Made by a program: the position numbers and the translations under genes. Source: Saccharomycopsis fibuligera x Saccharomycopsis cf. fibuligera (lineage: Eukaryota; Ascomycota; Saccharomycetes; Ascoideales; Saccharomycopsidaceae). From it: DNA of 64,000 bases. Numbering within the stretch: position 1 is the first letter of the stretch; each line of letters starts with the position of its first letter. Where the stretch lies: the NCBI GenBank assembly GCA_001936135.1, contig CP012810.1:496001-560000 (forward strand). The letters run 5' to 3'. Below are positions 1 through 11,527 of this stretch, piece by piece. The notes below the pieces were generated by a model that was given only the letters and a program-made list of their open reading frames with translations, searched no databases and was not told the origin of the DNA.

Positions 1-1975
1 TTATTATATATTTTCCTTTTTTAGCTACCGGGAGAATTCCCATGGACTGGGCAGCAGTAAGCATCAAGAGCCAAATTTCGGAAATCTGCCATTCGTGATC
101 CAGTATACTTACTGTCCGCACGCTACTGCTTTTCTTTTCCATTCCACCCTTTGGCCCCCGATATTTTTGTGGCATCTTAGTGAAAAGTAAGGATCATTCA
201 GCACAAAATAATGTTTGAGCGATCATTGGTGTCGTGAAGGCACTCTAGATACGTCAAAAGTTGCTATTAGTATGATTGCTGATCATACAGAAAACCTGCT
301 TCTGTCCAACCGTGCAAGCACATGCTTAGTATTACGCTCTTGTAGTAAAATGGCCAAGCAAAACGAATAAGACGATCACTCGCAAATCAAGGTATAAATT
401 GAACTAAAAATGAGTGATTAATGGGCAATGAACATCATTTTCCATTAGATCTTACAACACGTTATTTTAGGTTGGTTGTTAGGGCACCTCTGACCAAATA
501 ATTTTTTTCTAATGTACTGCCCACATGTAGGGACGATAAATAATCTTTGCATTTTCTGTATTTTGAGTTCCAGGTAAACAGAATTTAAGTCATTATTTCG
601 CAGAATTGTTTAAAACTGGATAAAAAATAAAGCTCAAGACTGCTTTAGAGGATATTTCCGACAAGTAAAGGTTGTGTACACTTCAAGCTGATATCCCGGT
701 ATTACCGCCAAGAAAGGTATGGTGTAGGGATAACAGGATGCAAAAAAGTTTATTCAGAAAGCACAAAACAAAAAAAAAAAAATACTTTGAAATCAGAGTT
801 AAAAAATAGTATAGTACTGCGGGTATTAATCTTAATCATTAACACTATTCAAACAAAAAACAAAAAAGACAAAGGACGGAGCAAAAATCAAAAGTAATTA
901 TAGATCTTAGCTTTGCTTGCGAAGGTGCAGTTCCTGGTTTTGCGTTTTGGTCTTATGCAGAATCATAGATCTTCGGGTTCATTAATTGAAAAATATACGA
1001 ACCTATCCACTCCGCCCTTGATTGCGAATTGACGCTCATGGAAACTATGATATATTGGTATAATAGTCAGAGTGGGAATAAACAAATAAACGCTTGGCTC
1101 TTGTATATGCCATCGAGTCAATAAGTAATTGCTTGCGATGGACTCACAGCATAGCGGACACAGCCTATGAAACTGTTTTTCAATAGTATAAAACGTTTTT
1201 TTTTTGTAATATTCTCCGTTGATCAATAAGAGTTGAAGATTTGGCTTGCTATGTAAAACATCGCGAGAAGTATTCAATCTTAATAAAAATGAATGGCAAG
1301 TATCATTCACAGACTTTTGCGGTTGCTGGACAAGATATTGACAAAATATAACAGGTTACGATCCTCGTAGTTTGCTAGTACCGTACCGCTTTGACTAATT
1401 GAATCTATAATTACAATAATGTGCAAACCATACTTCTCAGGTACTCATATTCTGCAGTGCATTGGAATAGTATACACATGGATCTTACGTTGTTTGATGT
1501 GCATTCCTTTCAAATAGATTCAACAAAAAGTAATTAGATAAAAAAAAAAAAAAATATCTGAATAATAGGTAGGAGACTCTGAAATTATGGTTTGGCTAGG
1601 GTGACGACGCTGTGAGGGTTGCTGTGCATAGGAGGTTGGCAATTAGCACTTAAAAAATACGAGATTTTTCAACGGGAATAGATTTCAAGAGTAAAAGAAA
1701 CAATTACAGGTTACCAGCATTACTTGCTTTACTTCTGTATACCTCATTATCAAGTACTACAAGGATAATTAATGCTCTACTAATCCTTACCAAAGATGAA
1801 AAAAAACTTCAAACGACAGATCGGATAAAAAACCTACGGAACAAATTCATGCTTTCCACTAGTAGACTTCGTAAAAAGTTTGCAGAACCCAAAAAAACAC
1901 TTAAATCGAAATCAATGAATTACAAAGAGTGCGGTTTACACCAGGATATACCCTAGCAAAAATATACTTTTCCTT

Positions 1976-1978
<3 letters not shown>

Positions 1979-2006
<28 letters not shown>
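1979..2006. repeat. Poly(T) run, 28 bases
   Basis: An uninterrupted run of 28 T in intergenic DNA. Similar runs of 20-33 bases recur at 3796-3821, 10145-10175, 11089-11121, 35004-35030, 53807-53828, 56524-56550, 60203-60222, 62264-62288 and 62641-62666, all outside the annotated coding regions. Such tracts exclude nucleosomes in yeast. Their exact length is prone to sequencing error. Confidence 0.9.
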
Positions 2007-2354
2007 GTTGCAAAAAAGTTATTAACCATCTAGTACCATGGTTTAAATGTTGGTGATAATAAAAGCAACCATTTACTGTGCTTCCGTTTGCGAAACTGTA
2101 TTTCTTCAGGCCAATCAATTTGTAAGCTCTATGTTATTGGCTCTCTTTAGACGTTGCAGAAAATAGAAGGCTTTAACAATATAATTAATTTAGCCTTTTT
2201 CCCTTATCTCAAATGTGACGCCAAATTCCTTTCATGTATGTCGACTATGAGATTTCAATACCGTCATACACCAGCACAGCAATCCCTCTCCACTTGTATC
2301 ATATGAAATATTCTATTTTACGTATTTGGTATATCATTGCTGGTTTCGCATTCC

Positions 2355-2390
2355 AAATTGCAAATACAAATTGCAAATACAAATTGCATA
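2355..2390. repeat. 13-bp tandem repeat, about 2.7 copies
   Basis: The unit AAATTGCAAATAC is repeated twice in full and then partly. It lies in gene-free DNA and reads as a simple minisatellite with no visible function. Confidence 0.8.
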
Positions 2391-3794
2391 CTACCAATTA
2401 CTTTCGGCAAGGTTTATATTGCGTTGTAATAATGTGACCAATAAAGGATTGAGTCAGAAATTTTGTCTGTGTCATTCAAAACAAAATCACTACTTCATGA
2501 ACGCCATCCAAGAACCCCCCAGATTATTTGATGCGCATATTCCATAAATTTGTCCTGAAAACAAATGCTGTCTTGAGCCACCAAGGATAATGAAAAAAGA
2601 CACCAAATATGCTAAAAAAAAAGCAAGCCTCTATCGTTCCACTTCACACATATGATGCTGTTCCGATGATACTTCCATAAAAATTCTGGCGTTCGTGCTC
2701 CATGTTCCAATATTCCACTAGCCTTGAAGCCAAATTGACTTTCTTTACTTTAGCTTTTGTTGTGTGCCCATTTTTAAACCCACCACATAGTGCTTCATTT
2801 GTTTAGTATTTGGAAGTCGTTTTCCGCTTGGTTTCTGCCCCTTTGGGAACCATACAAACCATAATCAATAACAGGCTGCGATGCTACTATCTACCATAAT
2901 TGGATCTACAAGCTTACTAAGCTCAATACAGTTTTCAAGATGAAAGGCAAACGCGCTTTCCATCGAGCTCTAGGGCTCGGTAAGAGCAGAGCAGTTTACC
3001 GTGGATGCAAAAACTATATTTATATATATTTGAATTTGATCTTAATAAAACTATGCAAACTCAAGAGAAAACATTTATGCTTCGGATCATTTTTGTTACA
3101 ACATACTGTTTTGCAATGCAGAAAAGACACATTGTTAGGTTTAAATTTTTGAATGTGTTCGGAAAACGTGCACAAAAGAAGTTATCAGTCTGATAGTGAA
3201 TACGTTTTGTGGAGATTCTCAGAGGGCTAGAATGCCTATAAAAGGTTGCTAGAATCTCAAATTAGTTCTTTTGTTTTTTGTTTTTTGTTATATTACTAGC
3301 GGCTATCTCTCTAAACGGTCAAAGAAAAAAAAGGATTGAAAGAATATAAAGTACACTATTCCCAATATTCTAAGAACGCTTAGTTTGGGTGTGGGTGTGG
3401 TTGGTATTCGCTGTCGTATGGACCATTTTCATAACATCTCGTTGACAGCCAAAGGGCCAGAGCATAAATCTAAGTAAAGTTTTAGACGCTGTGCAGAACA
3501 TCAGGCAATCTAAAGCTTATTTTACTTATCGCTGCTTTCTAGAAAGAAGAGCTTGTAATTGCACTATTAGATGCTATTGGCTTACTAAATACACAAACAA
3601 TAACTTCCAGGTTACCTCCTTATTATTGTGTCTTATGTTCACATGGTGTATACATTTGCTGCGCTACCAGAAAGTATTACTATCTTGCGCTGGAACGTTA
3701 TACCATATTCAAACTAGACAATACTTAGACAATAATTTTTTCCTGTTAATACTGTATAACGTTATTATCTCTGTTCATTTGAGGATAAAGCTTA

Positions 3795-3825
<31 letters not shown>

Positions 3826-4667
3826 GAAGGAGTTGAAAGTTTACGACCTAGTTTGTATTTTTTACACTATTGAGACTAGGTGATACACGCCACTAGTTTA
3901 ACCATGCCGCACGCACCCAAGGCTAAACGAAGCTCTTATGGAGCAGGCAGCTCCAAGCCTGCCTGTCTGCTTAAAAAAGCATAGTTTCAAATGGCTCGTT
4001 TACCTATATTAGCACTGGGTGTTTGTTATATGTTCCTATCCTTCATCGTTGAAATCGATTTTTTATCAATAGCACTCGCTTCGCACAGCATTTGGGGAAA
4101 ATCGTCATGAATTTTACAATACTTACAATCTTGTACGACGACGTAGGGATTAATGACGTTTTCAGCATCTATTTTTATGACGAAAAGTTTGAGTATCTAA
4201 TTAAAGAACAAAGTAGCGATATAGAGACCTTGTACTGACGAGTGAATCATCCGTGTAAACAACTATTGAAGCATACTTAAGAATTGTGATAAGTAGTAGC
4301 AAAGCACAGTGATGAAAAATTAGGAAGATAATAATGATCAATTGAAAATCGGTTGAAAATCAAAATAATTAGAGAATAAAATTTTTTTGAAGAAAACTTC
4401 ATCAAAAGCTCATGCAATGGTAGATTAATAATACTGACGATAATAAAAACAAGAAAACGAATTAAACTACTAAAAATTGAAAAGAACAAAGAAAGAAGAA
4501 GCAAAAAACCAAAACATCAAGAAGAATTAAACAAAAGAGAAAATACAAATTAACAGTCGTAATAGATTGATGGTTGGTGATGTGTGATTCGTGAAGAGGA
4601 TAGTAAGTCAAAAAAAAAAAAAAAAAAAACAACAGAGGCGTGAATTCTTCACTCAAGGAGAAGAGTA

Positions 4668-5663
4668 TCATTGGTAATACCGTGGACCATGATTAGCGGA
4701 CTGATTCGGATAATGAGGTGGATATGATTGTGGGCTAAATTGTGTTGGTTGGGGCGCCATTCCAGCTGGCACAGGAACAAGCCCAGGATGATGATGCACC
4801 TGATATGATGGATAGTATTGTTCCACCGGTCTATTCTGAATATGCTGTGCTGGATGTGGTGGCGGTGCTGCTACTGAAGGATGAGGATAAAATTCTGGAT
4901 GTGAAGGAACTCCAGGATGATGTGGATGGCTGAACGTTTGCGAAATCACAGAGTAACTAGATCCATTACTTGTTCTTGAGATCCTCTTTGCTTCTTTCAA
5001 TTCCTTTTTGCGTTTCATTTCTTCAGCGGCATAAGCAATACCTTTTCTCTTTGATATTTTGGCAAAATAAAGTCCACAGGCATTACATAATGTTCTAGCA
5101 CCATTTGGACCTCTTCTCCATTCAGGAGTGCTTTCACAAGAACAGCACTCACAACGTAATTTTATCTTTTTGTTGCTTGATGCCGATGAAACAGCATTCA
5201 AGGAGCCGTTATTGGATCCCAAAGAGACATTTGATGGATATGGTGAAGATGCATAGATTATTGGGCTGCTTGACGACAAGACAGGAGATGACGAGTGCAA
5301 TGTTGGAAAAGATGGCGAGTGCTGAGGCGGTGTTTGGTGACGACTTTGAGGATAAGGTGGGAATGATACAACACTGGCACCTTTAGTTGATACGGGCTTG
5401 GTTGGTGTATCAGAAGAAGATAGAAGTGATGAAATTGGCGGTAGTGTGCAAGGATTACTTTTAGTTTGCGCAGTTTGCCCTGAGCGGGAGCCTGCTGATT
5501 GAGAATGTGATGAGATGCTTGGTCTGTTTGCAAACGAGTTGGTTTGATAGTTTAAACCTTGGTTTTGGCTAAGGGTATCAGCTTTTGGTGTGAAATCTAA
5601 GGAGTCTGTTATAGTAGAAATGGAAGGTAGACGAACGCCTTGAGAATTTCTTGAGATTGTCAT
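4668..5663 (-). CDS. GATA-type zinc finger transcription factor (BRG1/GAT2-like)
   Basis: A 331-residue DNA-binding regulator. Around residues 168-205 is one GATA finger of class IVb: Cys-x2-Cys, an 18-residue loop with the TPEWRRGPNGARTL core, then CNAC followed by a basic tail rich in Lys/Arg. The residues before and between the first cysteines include two extra Cys, so the first half reads as a Cys cluster. The rest is low in complexity: Ser/Pro-rich before the finger, His/Pro/Gln-rich after it. In the CUG clade the best-known IVb GATA factor is Brg1 (Gat2), a biofilm and hyphal regulator. The isolation of this gene between 4.7 and 5.9 kb of gene-free DNA fits that idea but does not prove it. 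Gat3, Gat4 and Srd1 relatives are alternatives. The start is the only upstream ATG of the frame. CDS is secure; the orthologue is inferred. Confidence 0.9.
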   Translation of the reverse strand: MTISRNSQGVRLPSISTITDSLDFTPKADTLSQNQGLNYQTNSFANRPSISSHSQSAGSRSGQTAQTKSNPCTLPPISSLLSSSDTPTKPVSTKGASVVSFPPYPQSRHQTPPQHSPSFPTLHSSSPVLSSSSPIIYASSPYPSNVSLGSNNGSLNAVSSASSNKKIKLRCECCSCESTPEWRRGPNGARTLCNACGLYFAKISKRKGIAYAAEEMKRKKELKEAKRISRTSNGSSYSVISQTFSHPHHPGVPSHPEFYPHPSVAAPPPHPAQHIQNRPVEQYYPSYQVHHHPGLVPVPAGMAPQPTQFSPQSYPPHYPNQSANHGPRYYQ

Positions 5664-8600
5664 TGTGCAAATATTTTTTTGTTATAGAAGATTATTAGCC
5701 TGTGACAAGTTCTGTGAATTTAGCTTTCTCGATATTTCTGAAGATATCAATATCTTAGTATCTCTTAATTTTGAGTTTTTTTTCTCAAAAGAAGAAGCAA
5801 AAAACAAAAGTCGGAGTTTTGAAATATGGTCACTTTTAGCTGAAGGACGGACGGTGGAAAGCTATATAAAGATGTGCAAGCTATTGTGACAAGGATGCTA
5901 GACCTGCAATCGGATATCGCGGTGTGAGTAAATGCGTTTAGATAACTAATAACAAGAAAAGGATTATTCAGAAAATATAGAAACAATTGAAGACAAAACA
6001 GTAGGTCCACTGAGAAAAAAAACCGTAACTTTACAAGGGTTTTTGAAGGGCATCACACATGGATATATATCATCACAGCTCAATCTATCAAGCTTAAACT
6101 GACCGTCTGTCACTTAAAATCTGCACACACAAAATAAAATCTGCACAATGCACAAAGTGTAAATAAGACTTTCTTGCATTCATATATATATATATAACTA
6201 ATGTATGTGCATATACATGCATATATATGTGCATGATACAGTGCATATATTTTAAAACCATATATGAGTATTCCTGCAACTTAAATCTATTATTTCGATG
6301 AGTGCAGTAAGGTTTAAAAAACTGGATTCGTGCAGTACACTACAGTACATATAATAAGCGAAGAAAGATACGCATTCAGACGCACCGTGCGGCAGGCACA
6401 CCCCTAACTAATCTGCCTCCACGCACCGCTTCTATTTCCTTGCTTCTTTTTTTTTTCTGGAGCTTTTTTGAGAGTCACCCGGGGTTTCTCCAGCATCTTT
6501 CGACGTGCGGGTACTTAACCGGCAAAATTTCTCGTAGATTCCGGTGCATGTTTTGGTCGTCAACTATCTGAGGTTCTACGTAGGAGTGGTTCATGGACCA
6601 TGATGTAAATATGTTTATGTATGTCACTTCGTCTTCCCTGACATTTGTTTCATGAATACCCTAAGGAGAGAACTTTTTAGCATAGACATTGGTGGTTGGA
6701 GGCCATTCTTAATGCTCCGGTTCGTATTAAAGCTGAGACAACAACATGGGCCAGATGATGTATTTTTGCATTCCAAGTTATCTCAAGTGGTGAGCTAAAC
6801 ATCCTCAAGGTTTTTTGTTTTCTCTGCCTTTCCTACCATGGCTTTTGAAAAGTAACACAAACGGTGAAGTGGTTTGCACTGGTTTAACACATCGCCCCCA
6901 AGTTATGCTCTTTTGTGTCTGTATTGACAAAGCCAAATGCTTCGCTAATGTAAGGTGCTTTGAATAGAAGAGAGCCTGTCTGAATATTCTTAGTTTTTTT
7001 TGCTTTTTTTTTTCTTGCTCTGTGTCGATTTCTGATTCAAAACTTTCCAGCGCACTTTTTCGACATTTGAGACAATACAAAGAAGTATTAAGCTGAGTAA
7101 TTTTTTTTTTATGTAAGACAAGACCTTCAATTTTGCTTACAAACATATGCGCAGTCGGTTATATAATAAAGAAGATCTTTGAGATTGTATTATCTCCGCT
7201 GCATTTTGTTACATCGTACGGCTAGGAATTTACAGTTTATTCAGCTTCGCTTATGATAGTGTTCATATGGTTGTAGCCAGCGAACTAATTTCTCAGAGGA
7301 GAAGTACCAAAAATAAGTTAATAGAAAAAAAATATTGGAGAATTGGAAGAAATCGGGAAGATCAAAAAGGAAAACCAAAGCTGAGTGTTAAGACAGTGAA
7401 CGGCAAGATGGAAATAAGAAAGAGGGTGCAATGGCTAGATTATGGTTTAAGAAGATTTGATATACTGACCTTAGACTTGTGTTCTAGGTACAGCCATTTT
7501 ATTTGTATGACAATTTGTATGAGTCTGTTAAGATTTTAGTATGCCAAGGCCAATTTCATCTTATTTCCGCTGTCTGAAGGGAAATTTTCTCCATTTGTTT
7601 AATTTCCTTTTCCCGAGCGCCATGGGGCACCGTCGGAACTTGTCAATAGTTATCATTTCATATGTTGCCTTTTTCTTGTGACATTTGTGTACGAATGTAA
7701 CAACATTGAGTTTTGAAGGCGCAGGTAAAGTTTGGGCAGAAAGCCAAATCAGTAAACGAGTTATTACAACAAATCACATTGACACATCAGCTAATATATT
7801 TGTATGTCAACTTTGCGACGGAATTCTATGGTAAAAACGGAGCAGAGCAAAACAGAAGAGCGAAAGTTTTGTTTTATTATTGACTTACTCTTTTTCACAG
7901 ATCTTGCCAGAAACAAAGAAATACTTTCGTCAACGTTACAAATAACATCTAGTTTCAAAAACTGCAGGTTTTAAGATTTTAGCATAAATTGATTGCATTT
8001 GATAATAATTAACAGCTGGCTGTACCCACTGGCAAATGTTGGCCCGGTTTTCTAGAAGCTAAACCCACCCAAAGACAGAAATTTCAAAATATTCCGCCAA
8101 ATAATTCTATCGTATCCTGCATCATACCCGCATCATAGTACATGATTATACATTATATAAATCACCTGCACACATGTTCTATTTATTTAACCTCAAATAG
8201 ACCAAGTTCTTTTTTATATTATGATTACAAATTTAGGGGCAGGCCCAACTACATCCACGCCCGTACTGTATATAAATTTTGAATGTGCTAAATAAAGTTC
8301 ACGCTTGGTCCGCGGACAAGAAAACTTAATTCGGCGAGTGTCCCCAGTTAGCTGATCAAGAAAGCAAAAAAAAAGTTCATAGACAAAACTCAATCAACTT
8401 TTTTTTTTATCTCAGTGCTTCCAGAACTATTTTCCAAAAAGCCCCAAGAGGGCATAATAGAACGCTTCATGTCAGCCTTTGCTGCGCACCATTGAGGGTT
8501 AACAAATTGCGACAAAAACAACAGATGCGCCAAGTATTAATAAGCACTAAAGTATCATGGGCTAGCTATAGTGACAAAAATTATTGAGCCTATTAAACTC

Positions 8601-10142
8601 AATAAACCATATGAAAAGATTATAAAGTATTATCTGACTCAAACCAGCAATAAACCTGCCAAATGACTTAATTTTTTTTTCTTCTAATTCTTTTTCTTTT
8701 AATCTTGCGGGAGCTACGTAGCCATGAAGAAGTAAAATGTTCTCACATTTTTGTACTCTAACTACACTTGTAGAAGGTTTTCCAATATTGATCATGGGTC
8801 AAACTAGAAAAAAGTTATAGCCCAAGTGACATCTTACATGTGCAATATCATACAGTTAAGAGTTCTTGCATGCCCGATTTTAAGAGAATAAGCATATTGA
8901 GGCATAAATTTTGGTACTCAGTCAACATACTAAAACGAACTTGTATATAGTTTTCGGTAGCGGACTACGACTCCCGAGAAAAAGTTTCTCATTAGCTATG
9001 ATAGATAGAAGTCGCTTCGGTATTTTTACTTGTGTTAATGATACTAGTAGAGAGTAGAAAGCAGGTCTTGATTTTGGCTTTTATGTTACCAATAATAATC
9101 TTAAATAGCAGATCAACAAGATTGAGTTGAAAACCCTGGGAAGGACGAAGGGGCACACTTAAAAATAATGCTACAGCCCTGCCTAGCTTAACTTGCCAAT
9201 TGACACTGAAGTGTTCCACAAAGCCTTTGTCAACTTTTTTAGCGTGTGGCAACTGATGATCTTGCAGAATCCAATCCAACAAAGAAATGCCGCAAGACTT
9301 GAATGTTCCAAGAATAACTTTTTTTTTTCTTTTTAATGGACATCTATCTTTATTAGGAATTATCGAAAGATCCCGCAAACTTTTTTTTGGTTGCCGATGG
9401 CAGCTGAGAACCTACTCTATTTTATCCTAAACCTTAAAACGTACTTTTTTTTGTTTCTACTTGGAGTATCTGCGATGTCTGTAATACAACATTCATGCAA
9501 AGGGTCTTAATTTGTCTGAGCGCGCTCAACTTTGAAGCCATCTGTTCTTCCAACAAGTTAGTACCTTGTCTCTGTGTATTTCTAAACTTAGCAACATTAC
9601 AAAAAAGGAACTACCTTCTTTTCCTTCTGACTACATCAATTTATGCTGAGAGGGCACGGCACAGTATGATGGTGCCTCTGGTCTAACAGAACAAAAAAAC
9701 TGTTCTATTCTTTGCTTTTCTTTGGTTAGTATGCAGTACTTGCTCCTTTTTCTCTGTTTATTAGGAATCTATATCCTTTCAGTAAGATTAGTTTGATCTA
9801 TATAACGGTATTTACTGTCGGAAGCTGTCCATTGCTATTATTGGCCCTCAAAGGTCTCTTTCGCTCTGTGGACTTTTCAGCTTCCTCGCCAAGTTTGCAG
9901 GTCACGGCGGAGCATCACTGATTGAAAACATTCAGAAAGCTTCTGGAATATGCAATTCAGATTGTTTTTTGTTTTGGTTATTGTCGGCAAAGCACTGCAC
10001 TGCAATTGTGAGTAAATTGTATTAAATGTACGATGACGCATGAAAGACTTCTCTGCTCTTTGTTTCTATGTACTTGCTGATACAGTGATATTGCGAAATC
10101 CGGATTCTGGTTTGCCAGCACGCTTTTTAATATTTTTAATAT

Positions 10143-10176
<34 letters not shown>

Positions 10177-11086
10177 AGTCGTTCTTCTTTTACAAAATTT
10201 TGAATTCGGTATTAGGTGCTCTTCAAATTAGAATAAGGTTTACTAGTTGGTTATAATACAAGTGTAAAAAATAATATGTTTTTCAGGCATTTATGGAATT
10301 GGCTACACTAACTGTTTAAGAATCAACGTTTACATTAACGCAGTGTATATATCTCAACTTTTTCCCTTTCAATTGGTCCACATGAATTTCTCAGCTTCCT
10401 AGGTTTTTTTCAGCTCCTTTCTGCCGAAATATCATTCACTACAATAAAAATGGAATTTGGCTGAGTTCGATCTAAATCAAATGTTTCACTCTAATCTTGG
10501 CTTTAATCTTTTAGCGCACCTGGGCAAGCTAACTTGGGGAGATAGCTTAGCCATAATAACAAAATAGCAAAAGCAAAATTGACTAACAGACACAAAGACT
10601 AACCGAACGATATCAGTAGCTTATGATAAGCAATATTAATCAAAATTGGCAGGTTTATAAATGAATTGAATAGTAGTACTACCGTGCATAACTCCTTTCA
10701 TAATGTATATGGAGGCATGCATCCGCCTTTTATAACTTGGCTGCATTTGTGTATGTTTATTAGCATCACTCGCCTCATTTGTATCACCCATCATCATGAC
10801 GAAATACACTTACTACCTCCTGAAAATAATATGCTGCATATATAATATAAACAATACGGGTACAAAATACAAGGTACTAAAAGCTTATGTGAGATAAAAT
10901 ATACTTGAAATTTGACAAATGAAAAAAAAAAAATTATCAACAAATAATTGGAAAATAGAAACCAATATTGCCAAGTTACATGATAATAACATAATAATAA
11001 TATTTGGGTACAGAAAAAAGATAGAATCAAAACAACTAAACCAACAAAAAATCAAAAACAAAATAGGGACCATATGAGTGCAGTGT

Positions 11087-11122
<36 letters not shown>

Positions 11123-11527
11123 AACTTATAAATAAGATAAAGAGATAGTAGGAAAATAATAGGATATAGGGAGAACAAACGAATCAAAACAAAACTCAAT
11201 ATAAATATAGGGATACTTGTAGTTCCCATAGGAAAGAAAATATAATGTCCGTTTGTAACAAAGAAATAACTAATAGAAGGAAAAAAAATATGACGACGAG
11301 GAGAAAAGATAACGAAAATAGTAGTAAGATAGTAGAATGAAAAGATTAAACAAAATAAAATAATGCATCGAAAAAACAAAAGAAAAAAAAGAAGAGGGAA
11401 TATATAGTAATGAGTCAAAAAAGACGGAAAAGAGACGTGAAGAAAAAGAATTAATAAACATGACCCAAAAGAACTTTGATAAACAAACAGCCTCGTCTTT
11501 AACTTAACAAGACTCAAAATTCAAATC
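5664..11527. promoter_or_regulatory. 5.9-kb gene-free region upstream of the GATA-factor gene
   Basis: No protein gene could be supported here. The small frames, including a Phe-rich 210-codon one at 10885-11517, come from AT bias and poly(A) tracts. The region spans from the GATA gene start to the 3' end of the next minus-strand gene, so most of it is probably the GATA promoter and leader. Visible items are a TATA-like repeat block at 6181-6250, a CCGG-rich stretch at 6475-6565, an STRE-like CCCCT near 6404, and poly(T) and poly(A) runs at 10145-10175 and 11089-11121. Confidence 0.55.

Larger units (their letters stand above)
1..4667. other. Gene-free region downstream of the GATA-factor gene
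   Basis: No convincing gene is seen in these 4.7 kb. The open frames are short (at most about 130 codons), low in complexity or driven by homopolymers, and match no family I recognise. The stretch holds a T28 run at 1979-2006, an A26 run at 3796-3821, a 13-bp tandem repeat near 2355-2390 and a short GC-rich inverted repeat near 3940-3975. It lies 3' of the minus-strand GATA gene, so it may contain that gene's 3' UTR and the control region of a gene left of the window. Confidence 0.6.

Noticed and set aside
725-737. TAGGGATAACAGG, identical to the first 13 bases of the I-SceI homing site
   Set aside because: The following bases do not match, the surroundings do not resemble large-subunit rRNA, and no intron or endonuclease is nearby. 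Chance is likely.
10885-11517. 210-codon Phe/Leu/Ser-rich frame on the minus strand
   Set aside because: It runs through an A33 tract and is composed of AT-bias codons, with no motif. Taken as chance.
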